Assembly: GCA_964464375.1 (NCBI GenBank)
Contig: CAYXFU010000036.1
Location: 1-37,556, forward strand
Direction: 5' to 3'
DNA length: 37,556 nt
From: CAIOZA01 sp964464375
GTDB lineage: Bacteria; Bacteroidota; Ignavibacteria; Kapaibacteriales; UBA2268
In this document: positions 1 to 7,982 of the stretch, in pieces
Layout: every line of letters starts with the position of its first letter
How positions within the stretch are numbered: the stretch's first letter is position 1
The notes under the pieces: model-generated
What the model saw: the letters and a program-made list of their open reading frames with translations, nothing else
What the model was told of the DNA's origin: nothing
Databases searched by the model: none
Translations under genes and position numbers: made by a program

Positions 1-52
1 AGAATTCTGTATTTATTGGTCATTAATCCTTGCTCGTTGTTCCTTGAAATGA

Positions 53-115
53 GCTACGTAGTAGCGAACTGTTTGTAGAAAAAAATAACAGAAAGAACCA
101 AAGCTCCATCGGAGC
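53..115. repeat. two short palindromes in leading intergenic region
   Basis: Two small hairpins are visible. One has arms GCTAC/GTAGC around GTA (53-65), the other GCTCC/GGAGC around ATC (103-115). The second resembles short palindromes that are dispersed in many bacterial genomes, but only one copy lies in this window. No gene is evident in 1-188. Confidence 0.4.
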
Positions 116-188
116 GACCTGAAATCAAAAAACACGATGCAAATGATGCAAAAGTGCCAACCCAAAAGTAATGTAATCGTAATATAAG

Positions 189-395
189 GTGATTAACGAG
201 ATTTTATATCCCTTTTCGTTCATTCAAATAGTGCCAAAAGTGCCAAAAAAGACGCAATTAATGCCTAAAAATGATGCAAATAGTCTAAATATCTTCCTGT
301 CGGGGTACAAAGAGCAAATAGTTGTCTCCGGTTTGGCACCGGGGATGTATTTTGTCAGGATTGGGGATAAAGTAGGTAAATTTGTGAAGATATAG
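189..395 (+). pseudogene. orphan T9SS C-terminal sorting-domain fragment
   Basis: The open frame encodes 68 aa. Only its last ~25 residues are recognisable: a type IX secretion tail containing PGMYFVRIGDKVGKFVKI, the strand that normally ends a much larger exported protein. There is no signal peptide, no mature domain and no convincing ribosome binding site. The tail is almost identical, in protein and DNA, to the last 18 codons of the beta-propeller gene at the right edge of the window (minus strand, ending at 36337). It is probably the surviving 3' end of a deleted or displaced paralogue. The first ~40 residues look like non-coding sequence read through. It is followed by an inverted repeat TAGCC/GGCTA (about 393-408) that could be a terminator stem. 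Confidence 0.55.
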
Positions 396-442
396 CCTAG
401 TTGGGCTACTCCTATGCAGGTGGAGCCCATCTCTAGCATATT

Positions 443-1876
443 CTACTTATTGATTACTAAATTCTTGCTGGCAATTGTCTGTCTGTCCAACTGCAGACTT
501 ACAGTATATGCCCCGTTAGAAAGAGACGATATATCAAAATTTGTTTTATAATCACCCGATGGCTTTTGCTCATTCACAAGGATTAAACTCTGCGAACCCT
601 TTGAATCGGTAATCAATATTCTGACAAAACCATTCTTATTTATCGAGAACGGAATGCTGATGTTTCCTTTTGCAGGATTTGGATAAACATAGCCCAGTTC
701 GGATCTGCCTGAGTTAGTGTTCTGTATTTCAACACTTGTTGGAGTGAATCCATGCGGTCCTGTGAAGCCGATCATGTCAACCCCATGGCAGACATTGCAA
801 TTCTTTATTTTTCCGGCAAATCCCTGCAATGCAATAATCTGATCATTATCCCTTGGTTGAACGGTAGGATAAATCGCATGTGGCGAACCGTGGCATGCAC
901 TGCAGAACATATTACCGTGACCCTTTGACTCTTTAAATAGCTTTCCTGCTTCGGGTGCAAAGTTTGCACTATGGCAAGTGCTTGTACTGCAGGATGGCTC
1001 CTGAAGCCAGGCTTTTCTTCCGCCACTCTTCTGGCTTGATGCAACCTGAGCAGTGGTTCCATGGCAATCCTGGCATTTATATCCTAGGGAAAACATAGCA
1101 TCGCGATAACATTTTGTATTCGGTCCCGGATGGCATTTATAGCAGTCGGTTATACCGGAATGCTTGCTGTGAATACGTTGCGATAGCGGTTGAGCCTCGG
1201 AATTGCCTATTGTACCCAAAGCATTTGATTGATGGCACTTAGCACACAAAACCGGTTTAACGTTTGGATCAAATCCACCTTCGTCCGGATGAATATTCAA
1301 TATTTGCTGTTCGCTTGTGTGACAGCCACTGCTTACACAATTAATTTCATTGGAAACGGGGACAACCGGATTGGCAGTAGCAAGCAGATTATCATCCATG
1401 TCATAAACTTTGATCAATGCCTGCTGATATGGATCTTCTTTGGTTAAATCTGCATCGGTATAAGGTGTAATAGGTACTCCTGTTGCCTCAAAAAAATTCG
1501 TGTTAACCTTCATATCACCGGAAAGACCGTTACCTGTCAAGCCAATATTTGGCTGTAGAGTTACGTTGAACAATGCTTTTGCATAAGTCCAGAAATTTGT
1601 TTTACCAACAGAATAGGTGTTCCCGGGAATTTCATACTTTACCTTGATTCCTGTTGTAACGATCTGTGGATAGGTGCTCCCATCTCCCTTTTTGATCACC
1701 TGTGCTCTGATGTTATTGTAAGGCGGAAGAATAACCATTGTGCTGAAATCCTTGTTTGAGCAATGCATGCCAAGGTCATTCCATGCAATAACGATATACT
1801 CTGATTGTGCCGGCTTACCGGTAATCAAAATTATTGATGCCACTACGAGCAGTAAGATAGACACAATCCATTTCAT
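443..1876 (-). CDS. seven-haem cytochrome c with T9SS sorting domain
   Basis: This 477-aa exported protein has a hydrophobic signal peptide at residues 3-20. Seven haem c attachment motifs follow: five CxxCH (Cys211, 245, 268, 325, 360) and two CX4CH (Cys180, Cys296). Residues ~27-175 form a cysteine-poor region beginning with a WNDLGMHC motif, which I recall from other multihaem cytochromes. Residues ~392-477 are a T9SS type A sorting domain (YPNP followed by a beta-rich tail ending NLVINK). This predicts haem attachment in the periplasm and then transport across the outer membrane to the cell surface or medium. Electron exchange with an external partner is inference. It is monocistronic, divergent from the OmpA-like gene. 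A TAAnTTTG-like box (CAAAGTTA on the plus strand, 1933-1940) lies upstream but lacks a well-spaced -33 element. Confidence 0.85.
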   Translation of the reverse strand: MKWIVSILLLVVASIILITGKPAQSEYIVIAWNDLGMHCSNKDFSTMVILPPYNNIRAQVIKKGDGSTYPQIVTTGIKVKYEIPGNTYSVGKTNFWTYAKALFNVTLQPNIGLTGNGLSGDMKVNTNFFEATGVPITPYTDADLTKEDPYQQALIKVYDMDDNLLATANPVVPVSNEINCVSSGCHTSEQQILNIHPDEGGFDPNVKPVLCAKCHQSNALGTIGNSEAQPLSQRIHSKHSGITDCYKCHPGPNTKCYRDAMFSLGYKCQDCHGTTAQVASSQKSGGRKAWLQEPSCSTSTCHSANFAPEAGKLFKESKGHGNMFCSACHGSPHAIYPTVQPRDNDQIIALQGFAGKIKNCNVCHGVDMIGFTGPHGFTPTSVEIQNTNSGRSELGYVYPNPAKGNISIPFSINKNGFVRILITDSKGSQSLILVNEQKPSGDYKTNFDISSLSNGAYTVSLQLDRQTIASKNLVINK

Positions 1877-1993
1877 AATTCATTCCTAAATAAGTTAATT
1901 CTAATTAAAATATTAAATTGATGAAATTGTTACAAAGTTATTCAAATTATACTATGCAACTTGTTCTAAGTTAACAAGTCAATTTAATAAAAT

Positions 1994-2027
1994 TTTGCTA
2001 TATTATCATTAAAAACTTATATATTTG
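1994..2027 (+). promoter_or_regulatory. candidate Bacteroidota-type promoter for OmpA-like gene
   Basis: TTTG at 1994-1997 and TATATTTG at 2020-2027 match the -33 (TTTG) and -7 (TAnnTTTG) elements of Bacteroidota sigma-ABfr promoters. The 22-nt spacing is slightly longer than the usual 19-21. It lies in the divergent intergenic region, about 140 nt before the preferred ATG at 2166. Confidence 0.4.
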
Positions 2028-2165
2028 TAATCACATTAGTTAATAAAAAATTATATGGATTAATTGACTATTGCTAATGACATTTCATATAACTATTTGA
2101 CGTCACTTCGATTAATATTTCCCTATTTTAAACTAAATGTCCTCCTATATTCGTTTTTTTCTGCT

Positions 2166-2894
2166 ATGAAATCAATAAGAATATTTATAACACTCGCTTT
2201 TTTATCATATTGTATAAGTATGAGCTTAGCTCAGACTGATACAACGCTGATATCGCTTTCCGGTGGTATAATCAGCGATGCTTGTCACGGTGAGATTTGC
2301 CATGGAGGCGTTAGTCTTGATCTCGAAGCTTTTGATTATACGGGCAAAAAGATATTCGCCGGAAGGAGCAATGGGAAACAATTTGGGCTTTATATAATCG
2401 AAGGACTGAAGCAGGGAGATGAGTATAGAATTGTGATAAATGACACCGCCTATCTTTATAGAGAATATGTAATAACAATCCCGGAATCGAATAAGTACAG
2501 AGAATTATCAATGGATTTTCTTGCAGTACCAAAGGTGAAAAATCTTGTGATGAAGTTTCATACCCCCCCATTCGAATTGAGAAAATCAAAGATTCGATAT
2601 GGTGGTGGGGAAATACTGTATAATTACGAGATATTGATGAAGCAGAATCCAAATATGATTTTCGAAATTGAATGTTTCCCTGATGATAATATTAGTCCTG
2701 AAGTGAACCTACGACTAACTGTTGAAAGATGCAATGCACTAAAAGACTATTATTCTGCAAGGGGTATCAAACCTGAAAGAATCAGGATTAAGCCCAATCA
2801 TGAAATAGATCCGTTATTGCCGCCACCGCCATTTAAAATCGCCAAAGGAAAAAGATATATCGGGACTACATATCTGAGAATAGTAGATTACTAA
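2166..2894 (+). CDS. exported protein with OmpA-like C-terminal domain
   Basis: The open frame begins at 2064, but the ATG at 2166 is preferred. It starts directly with a Sec signal peptide (MKSIRIFITLAFLSYCISMS, then LAQ), giving 242 aa. The middle part (about residues 25-120) reads like a small beta-sandwich or carboxypeptidase-regulatory-like domain. Residues ~125-230 have the layout of an OmpA/MotB peptidoglycan-binding domain: a beta strand, then a helix ending NPNMIFEIECFPDD, then NLRLTVERCNALKDYY, then ARGIKPERIRIKP. The usual GHTD is replaced by CFPDD, so binding of diaminopimelate peptidoglycan is uncertain. It is convergent with the TerB-like gene, with only 15 nt between the stops. 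A periplasmic or outer-membrane-linked structural role is likely. Confidence 0.7.
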   Translation: MKSIRIFITLAFLSYCISMSLAQTDTTLISLSGGIISDACHGEICHGGVSLDLEAFDYTGKKIFAGRSNGKQFGLYIIEGLKQGDEYRIVINDTAYLYREYVITIPESNKYRELSMDFLAVPKVKNLVMKFHTPPFELRKSKIRYGGGEILYNYEILMKQNPNMIFEIECFPDDNISPEVNLRLTVERCNALKDYYSARGIKPERIRIKPNHEIDPLLPPPPFKIAKGKRYIGTTYLRIVDY

Positions 2895-2909
2895 CATGCA
2901 ATAAAAACA

Positions 2910-3245
2910 TCAATCGAGTAGCATGTCCAGTGCTCTTTTCATATTCTTTTCGTAGAAATTATACTCACCGTCAACATCAAATACTTTCATTATTACTTCA
3001 TGTACTTCCTGAAGCTTTTGGGCATCAGTAATGTATTTTTCTTTAAAGTAATAGATTGCCTGAATGTTCTCGTAATCGGTATTTTGAGTGTGAAATATCC
3101 TTACTTCATTGAATTTTTCAATCCCGATGGTGGAAAGCATCATATCTTTTTCTTCTGGAGTAATGTTATAATCAGCCATAGCGGCATAATACATAATAAA
3201 TGTAAGGTATTCGTCAAATGACCATTTTTTATATAAGTCTTTCAT
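2910..3245 (-). CDS. small TerB-like helical protein
   Basis: This 111-aa all-helical protein has no signal peptide. Two segments, AAMADYNITPEEKDMM (residues ~21-36) and VFDVDGEYNFYEKN (~88-101), look like the repeated acidic 'A.aDG.i...E' motifs of TerB/DjlA-N-like domains, which bind metal or mediate contacts in stress-related proteins. The assignment to TerB-like is by pattern only. It stands alone between the convergent OmpA-like gene and murQ, with a 178-nt AT-rich gap to murQ that contains an A-tract and no visible gene. Confidence 0.5.
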   Translation of the reverse strand: MKDLYKKWSFDEYLTFIMYYAAMADYNITPEEKDMMLSTIGIEKFNEVRIFHTQNTDYENIQAIYYFKEKYITDAQKLQEVHEVIMKVFDVDGEYNFYEKNMKRALDMLLD

Positions 3246-3423
3246 AATTTATCCTATTGAAAATGAATTATTAGCAAATTAAAAAAAAAATACAGAAAAA
3301 TCCTATTTTTAATTTGTGAGAAGATATGTGTTTGATGAGGTAGGTTGATTTTTATCACTTTATAAGCTATAATTCTAATTTTTCCATTCCACTATTGATT
3401 TCTTAAATTATCAAACTCAAGGT

Positions 3424-4368
3424 CTATATTTTTACAACTTTCTTCACCGAATCCACTGCTTTCTTGATGAATCCATCTGCTTTCTGAAGGAAAAAGTTGG
3501 CTTCGTCTGATGTTGTTCCTGTAAGGATCATCACCAATGCTGTCTTGACGTGCCCTTGCGCTAAATTCAGATATTTCACAGCTTCATCATAATTGACACC
3601 CGTTGTCTCCATTATGATACGTTTTGCACGTTCCTTTAGCTTGTTGTTGGTCAGCTGCAGATCTATCATCACATTGCCATAGGTTTTGCCGAGACGGATC
3701 ATAGATGCTGTTGTCAGCATATTCAGAACAAACTTCTGAGCCGTTCCCGATTTCATTCTTGTCGATCCGGCTATGACCTCAGGACCGACATCGGGACAAA
3801 TATATATATCAGCAATGATTCCGAGTCCCTTAAGCTTATCAACTGAACTTGTGCTGATCATTATCGTTTTAACCTCTTTTCTTCTTGCTTCATCGAGAGC
3901 ACCCTTGACGTAAGGCGTTCTGCCTGATGCAGCGATACCGCAGATTATATCTTTAGATGTTATTCCTAATTTATTAACATCATTTGCGCCCTTTTCCGGT
4001 TTGTCCTCGGCACCTTCCTGAGCCTTGAACATAGCTTCTCTTCCACCGGCAATAACTCCCTGCACCATAGATGGATCAGAGCCAAACGTCGGAGGACATT
4101 CGGAAGCATCGACAACGCCCAATCGTCCGCTGGTGCCGGCACCGAAATAGAACAAACGTCCGCCATTACGAAAAGCAGAAGAAATCATATCCACAGCTTC
4201 GGCAATGTGGTCAAGTTCTTTTCGCACAGCCTGAGCCACAAGCATATCCTCATCATTGATCATTTCAAGAATCTCGTGAGTACTCGCGATGTCAATGTCC
4301 AATGTTCTTGGATTTTTACGTTCAGTGTCCAGCGATGCTATCTCGCGGAATAAATCAGATTCAGGCAT
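3424..4368 (-). CDS. murQ: N-acetylmuramic acid 6-phosphate etherase (MurQ)
   Basis: MurQ cleaves the D-lactyl ether of N-acetylmuramate 6-phosphate to give GlcNAc 6-phosphate and D-lactate in cytoplasmic peptidoglycan recycling. The 314-aa protein covers the family's full length (about 300). The SIS-fold signature GAGTSGRLGVVDASECPP (76-93) and the following AGGREA...EGAED stretch are present. Glu90 and Glu121 are 31 residues apart, as are the catalytic pair E83/E114 of E. coli MurQ. Later motifs GSTRMKSGTAQK and MLTT are also typical. The short lysine-rich C-terminal end is unremarkable. No kinase (anmK/murK) or phosphotransferase gene lies next to it. A well-formed promoter sits about 50 nt upstream. 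Confidence 0.95.
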   Translation of the reverse strand: MPESDLFREIASLDTERKNPRTLDIDIASTHEILEMINDEDMLVAQAVRKELDHIAEAVDMISSAFRNGGRLFYFGAGTSGRLGVVDASECPPTFGSDPSMVQGVIAGGREAMFKAQEGAEDKPEKGANDVNKLGITSKDIICGIAASGRTPYVKGALDEARRKEVKTIMISTSSVDKLKGLGIIADIYICPDVGPEVIAGSTRMKSGTAQKFVLNMLTTASMIRLGKTYGNVMIDLQLTNNKLKERAKRIIMETTGVNYDEAVKYLNLAQGHVKTALVMILTGTTSDEANFFLQKADGFIKKAVDSVKKVVKI

Positions 4369-4415
4369 ACATTACCTTTTTTCGTTCTATTATATTTGTA
4401 TCATGAATAAAAACC

Positions 4416-4446
4416 CAAATTTAAGAAATGAATATTCAATTACAAA
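4416..4446 (-). promoter_or_regulatory. murQ: candidate Bacteroidota-type promoter for murQ
   Basis: On the minus strand TTTG (4446-4443) is followed after 19 nt by TAAATTTG (4423-4416). This matches the Bacteroidota consensus TTTG-N19-TAnnTTTG. The -7 box ends 47 nt before the murQ ATG at 4368. Confidence 0.5.
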
Positions 4447-4572
4447 TTAAATTAGAATAATAAAGTAAGATAAATATTTTTAATCTCAAGCAAATATCCT
4501 GATCAACATAATTGATAATTCTGTTTCTTTTCTTATTTTAATATCTTGAATAAAACCAGTTATACAAAATAA

Positions 4573-5799
4573 ATGAATTTTCAGCTTGTAAGATACATAT
4601 CATCTAAGTTCGCGGCATCAGCACGCAGACAAAAATTCCTCAACTTTTCGCGGATGGTTGCTCTGATATCAGTTTTGCTTGGTTCGATGGCTTTGATTGT
4701 ATCTCTGTCCGTGCTCACAGGATTCGAGAATGCTCTACGCGAGAATGCCGTCAAATTCACATCGCATATTCAGATAATCGCTTTCAATCGTAAGCCTCTA
4801 ACTGACTACGACAAAACTATTCAACAGATAAAGGAGAAATTTCCTGAAGTTACTGCAATCGCTCCCGTTATAGAAAAAGAAGGCTTGATCCGCTCCAAAT
4901 CTTATATCGAAGGTATTATGATACGCGGTGTTAATCCCGATATTGATATAAACAACCTAAAGAAATACACAACGGCAGGTACTTATAAATTCAGCACAGG
5001 ACCAGTCAAGGAAATCATAATCGGCAAGCGTCTCGCAAAGAAGCTCGGAGTCAAGCTTAACGAAGAGCTGGTAGTTTATGCCATGAGAGAGGGCATTGAA
5101 GGTTCAATGTCCTATCCTGATATATCTAAATTTAAAGTAACAGGAATGTACGAAACCGGTATGGCTAAGTACGACGACATTGTTGCTTACATCCCATTCG
5201 AGACTGCATCATATATGTTCAAAATGCCTGGTGGTTCAGCAACGGGATATGAAATTATACTAAAGGATGTTTCAAAAGCCGGACCGTTGTCTGAGCAGAT
5301 ACAATCCTATCTTGGCTATCCTCACTATTGCATTTCGATATTCGACTTACACAATGCAATGTTTGCATGGATAGAACTGCAAAAAGAACCCATCCCATTA
5401 GTCCTGGGACTGATCAGCATCGTTGCCGTTTTCAATATATTAACTATTTTATTGATAACTGTTGTCGAAAAGACACATTCTATCGGCATTCTGCGTGCAT
5501 TAGGATTGACAAACAAGGAGATAATAGCTATATTCGTATATCAGGGGACATCAATAGGATTCATAGGAACTCTGCTGGGATGTGCGATTGCATTGATATT
5601 CTCGATTGTGCAGCAACAATATGGATTGATCCACCTTCCCGGGGAAATCTACTTCATGGATAAACTGCCCGTAGCAATCAATCCTATTCATTATGTTATC
5701 GTTATCGGGATTTCTGTTGTTCTGTCACTCGCCGCTACTTTGATTCCATCATTCATAGCGGTTCGGATTAATACAATCAAGGCTTTGAGATTTAAGTAA
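4573..5799 (+). CDS. LolC/LolE-type ABC transporter permease (FtsX family)
   Basis: This 408-aa inner-membrane protein has the MacB/FtsX permease layout. A first membrane helix (~28-52, SVLLGSMALIVSLSVLTGF) follows an amphipathic N-terminus that includes ARRQKFLNFSRMVA. A large periplasmic domain spans ~55-270, and three more helices lie at ~275-300, ~320-345 and ~370-395. The sequence between the second and third helices (VVEKTHSIGILRALGLTNKEI) is the typical coupling-helix region of LolC/E, the permeases that release lipoproteins from the inner membrane for outer-membrane sorting. No ATPase (LolD) gene is adjacent. The upstream gene murQ is divergent and a repeat-filled gap follows. Confidence 0.85.
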   Translation: MNFQLVRYISSKFAASARRQKFLNFSRMVALISVLLGSMALIVSLSVLTGFENALRENAVKFTSHIQIIAFNRKPLTDYDKTIQQIKEKFPEVTAIAPVIEKEGLIRSKSYIEGIMIRGVNPDIDINNLKKYTTAGTYKFSTGPVKEIIIGKRLAKKLGVKLNEELVVYAMREGIEGSMSYPDISKFKVTGMYETGMAKYDDIVAYIPFETASYMFKMPGGSATGYEIILKDVSKAGPLSEQIQSYLGYPHYCISIFDLHNAMFAWIELQKEPIPLVLGLISIVAVFNILTILLITVVEKTHSIGILRALGLTNKEIIAIFVYQGTSIGFIGTLLGCAIALIFSIVQQQYGLIHLPGEIYFMDKLPVAINPIHYVIVIGISVVLSLAATLIPSFIAVRINTIKALRFK

Positions 5800-5856
5800 A
5801 CCCAAGAATTATGAATTAGAAACTTTTAAAAAAGGTTGTAAAGCTAATCCCAGTCT

Positions 5857-5967
5857 GTCATTCTGAGGGAGCGAAGCGACCGTGAGTTCCGAAGGACTGC
5901 GAAGCGCATCCAAACTGTATTTAGGAGAAATACAAATACATAGATTCTTCACTTCGTTCCTAATGAC
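5857..5967. repeat. GTCATTC-family palindromic element, copy 1
   Basis: It begins GTCATTCTGAGGGAGCGAAG and ends with ...TTCTTCACTTCGTTCCTAATGAC, so its ends are inverted copies (GTCATT.../...AATGAC). The same framework recurs at 15157-15249, 15259-15348 and 24041-24131, always between genes. Confidence 0.75.
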
Positions 5968-6088
5968 ATCCGGAACTGACTTTTCACACAATCTCATTCA
6001 TGGGAATTAGAGAATAGTTCAGTATTTCCTATAAACCCGGATTACGCATTAGAAACATATTAAAATATTGAAACGCTGCTTCCAGTCT

Positions 6089-6180
6089 GTCATTCCTGCG
6101 ACCACGAAGTAGCAGCGAAGCTAATGCAGGAATCTTTTTTAACTAAGAAAGGAATAGATTCCCGTATGCACGGGAATGAC
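6089..6180. repeat. GTCATTC-family element, divergent copy
   Basis: It begins GTCATTCCTGCG and ends CACGGGAATGAC, with internal inverted pairs CCTGC/GCAGG and CCCGT/ACGGG. The termini match the GTCATTC family while the interior differs, so it is a subfamily or a chimaera. Confidence 0.6.
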
Positions 6181-6340
6181 ACAACTGAACAGTGTTTTCT
6201 ATGAATAGATAACGTTCTAATGCACAATTCGGGTTTAAGAAATTAAGAGATTGCATAAAAATTACGGTTTAGGCAGATGGAGAAAAATGAAGGGTAATGC
6301 TGCAATAATAATTAAAAAATTTCTATAGTGGAAGCAGAAA

Positions 6341-6368
6341 CCCCCTTATTCCTTTTGGAACAAGGGGG
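6341..6368. repeat. CCCCCTT...AAGGGGG hairpin repeat downstream of purH
   Basis: Arms CCCCCTTATTCC and GGAACAAGGGGG pair across a TTTT loop with a single A/C mismatch. A close copy in the other orientation lies at 36300-36328, including the flanking GCAGAAA/TTTCTGC. A shorter related hairpin (CCCTTT/AAAGGG) is at 6404-6418, immediately after the purH stop. All are 3' of genes and could act as terminators, although the U-tract is weak. Confidence 0.6.
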
Positions 6369-6430
6369 AGACAAAACAAAAAAATGCAACGCCTGTACTA
6401 GCCCCCTTTTTCAAAGGGAGTTTCTAAGTT

Positions 6431-7978
6431 TTAATGTCTGAAATGGCGCATTCCGGTGAACATCATTGAAATATTGTTGTCATCTGCCGCTTTGATTACT
6501 TCTTCATCGCGAACTGAACCACCGGGCTGAATTACAGCTATGGCACCTGCTTCTACTGCCTGCATTACTCCGTCCGCAAACGGGAAGAATGCATCGGAAG
6601 CCACGACCGAACCTTTTAGATCAAGATTCATCATTTTTGCTTTCTCGACGGCGATGCGTGCAGAGTCAACTCTGCTCATCTGACCTGCTCCTATTCCAAG
6701 TGTACGATCGTCCGATGTATATACAATAGCGTTTGACTTGACGTGTTTGCATACTTTCCAGGCGAACATCAGAGCTTTATATTCAGCAGGCGAAGGCTGT
6801 TTCTGAGTTACAACTTTGAGCGAATTCTCGTCAATCAGCTTTGTATCTGACTGCTGTAGGAGGAAACCACCAGCAACGGATTTGATGTCAAACGAAAGTG
6901 ATTCTCTTAACAACTCATAATTTGCAAGGATCAGTCTTCTGTCCTTCTTCTTTGTGAGGATTTCGAGTGCTTCAGCAGTAAATTCAGGAGCAATGATCAG
7001 CTCTGTAAATAGTGAATGTACAGCTTCGGCTGTAGCTTTATCGACAGTCCTGTTGACGGCTATTATACCGCCGAATGGAGACACTGTGTCAGTCGCAAAG
7101 GCTTTGTGGTAAGCTTCTACTAAAGTGTCAGCTGTTGCAACGCCACATGGATTTGTGTGCTTAATAATAGCAAGCGCAGTTTCGTCGAATTCGAGTATCA
7201 ACTTTGAGGCGGCATCGATATCGAGGATATTATTGTAGGATAGTTCCTTGCCATGCAATTGCTTGAATATCTTATTGAAATCTCCATAAAGTCCGGCATA
7301 TTGCTGAGGATTTTCGCCGTAACGCAGATGCTGAGTTAATTTCATTGGCTGAGCAAATTTGTCAGGTCTTGGATCATCGGTTTTGTTGCGGATGTATCCG
7401 GAAATTAATGAATCATAGTATGCTGTATGAGTGAAAACATCTGCAGCAAGTTTCAGTCTGTATTCTTCTGGGATTGAGCCTGTTTCCTTCAGATAAGCTA
7501 AAATTGCGGCATATCTTTCCGGATTGACGATTGGTGCTGTCCAGAGATAGTTCTTCGCTGCTGCGCGGAGCATTCCGGGACCTCCAATGTCAATGTTCTC
7601 TATCATCTCATCATGATGCAGATTCTTTTCCAGCGCCTGTTCGAACGGATAGAGATTAACAATCAAAAGATCAATTGACTCAAGTCCGTGTTCCTGCATC
7701 TGGGTTAGGTGAGTTTCATTATCGAGAACTGCCAGAAGTCCGGCGTGAATCTTTGGATGGAGTGTTTTGACTCTGCCATCCATGATTTCCGGGAAACCTG
7801 TTAGCTCAGAAATACTTTTAACTGCTACTCCGGCATCAGCCAAAGCCTTTTGCGTACCTCCTGTAGAAAAAATTTCGATCCCTAAACTCTCGAGTTCTTT
7901 AGAAAACTCGACAATTCCATCTTTGTCTGAAACTGAAATTAAAGCCCGTTTGATTTTGTGTGTGTCCGGTGTTAACAT
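6431..7978 (-). CDS. purH: bifunctional AICAR formyltransferase/IMP cyclohydrolase
   Basis: PurH catalyses the last two steps of de novo IMP synthesis: formyl transfer from 10-formyl-THF to AICAR, then ring closure. The 515-aa protein is full length. Residues ~8-145 are the MGS-like cyclohydrolase domain (RALISVSDKDGIVEF, STGGTQKAL, GFPEIMDGRVKTLHPKIHAG, NIDIGGPGMLRAAAKN). Residues ~145-515 are the transformylase domain, with LRYGENPQQ, the catalytic KHTNPCGVA segment, GGIIAVN, and the end motif QPGGSVRDEEVI...FTGMRHFRH. It lies 4 nt after folC in the same direction, so the two are almost certainly co-transcribed. The pairing makes sense because FolC supplies the polyglutamylated folate that PurH uses. 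Confidence 0.97.
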   Translation of the reverse strand: MLTPDTHKIKRALISVSDKDGIVEFSKELESLGIEIFSTGGTQKALADAGVAVKSISELTGFPEIMDGRVKTLHPKIHAGLLAVLDNETHLTQMQEHGLESIDLLIVNLYPFEQALEKNLHHDEMIENIDIGGPGMLRAAAKNYLWTAPIVNPERYAAILAYLKETGSIPEEYRLKLAADVFTHTAYYDSLISGYIRNKTDDPRPDKFAQPMKLTQHLRYGENPQQYAGLYGDFNKIFKQLHGKELSYNNILDIDAASKLILEFDETALAIIKHTNPCGVATADTLVEAYHKAFATDTVSPFGGIIAVNRTVDKATAEAVHSLFTELIIAPEFTAEALEILTKKKDRRLILANYELLRESLSFDIKSVAGGFLLQQSDTKLIDENSLKVVTQKQPSPAEYKALMFAWKVCKHVKSNAIVYTSDDRTLGIGAGQMSRVDSARIAVEKAKMMNLDLKGSVVASDAFFPFADGVMQAVEAGAIAVIQPGGSVRDEEVIKAADDNNISMMFTGMRHFRH

Positions 7979-7982
7979 AGAA

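Larger units (their letters stand above)
5800..6430. other. gene-free intergenic region filled with repeats
   Basis: This 631-nt gap holds no credible gene. It contains two imperfect copies of a ~65-nt segment (about 5801-5863 and 6036-6095), each leading into a GTCATTC-type palindromic element. Near the purH end it holds two C5/G5-rich hairpins. The small open frames inside read through these repeats. Confidence 0.75.

Noticed and set aside
5809..5997. 62-aa minus-strand frame
   Set aside because: Its codons are a read-through of the GTCATTC palindromic element; similar peptides would arise wherever the repeat lies.
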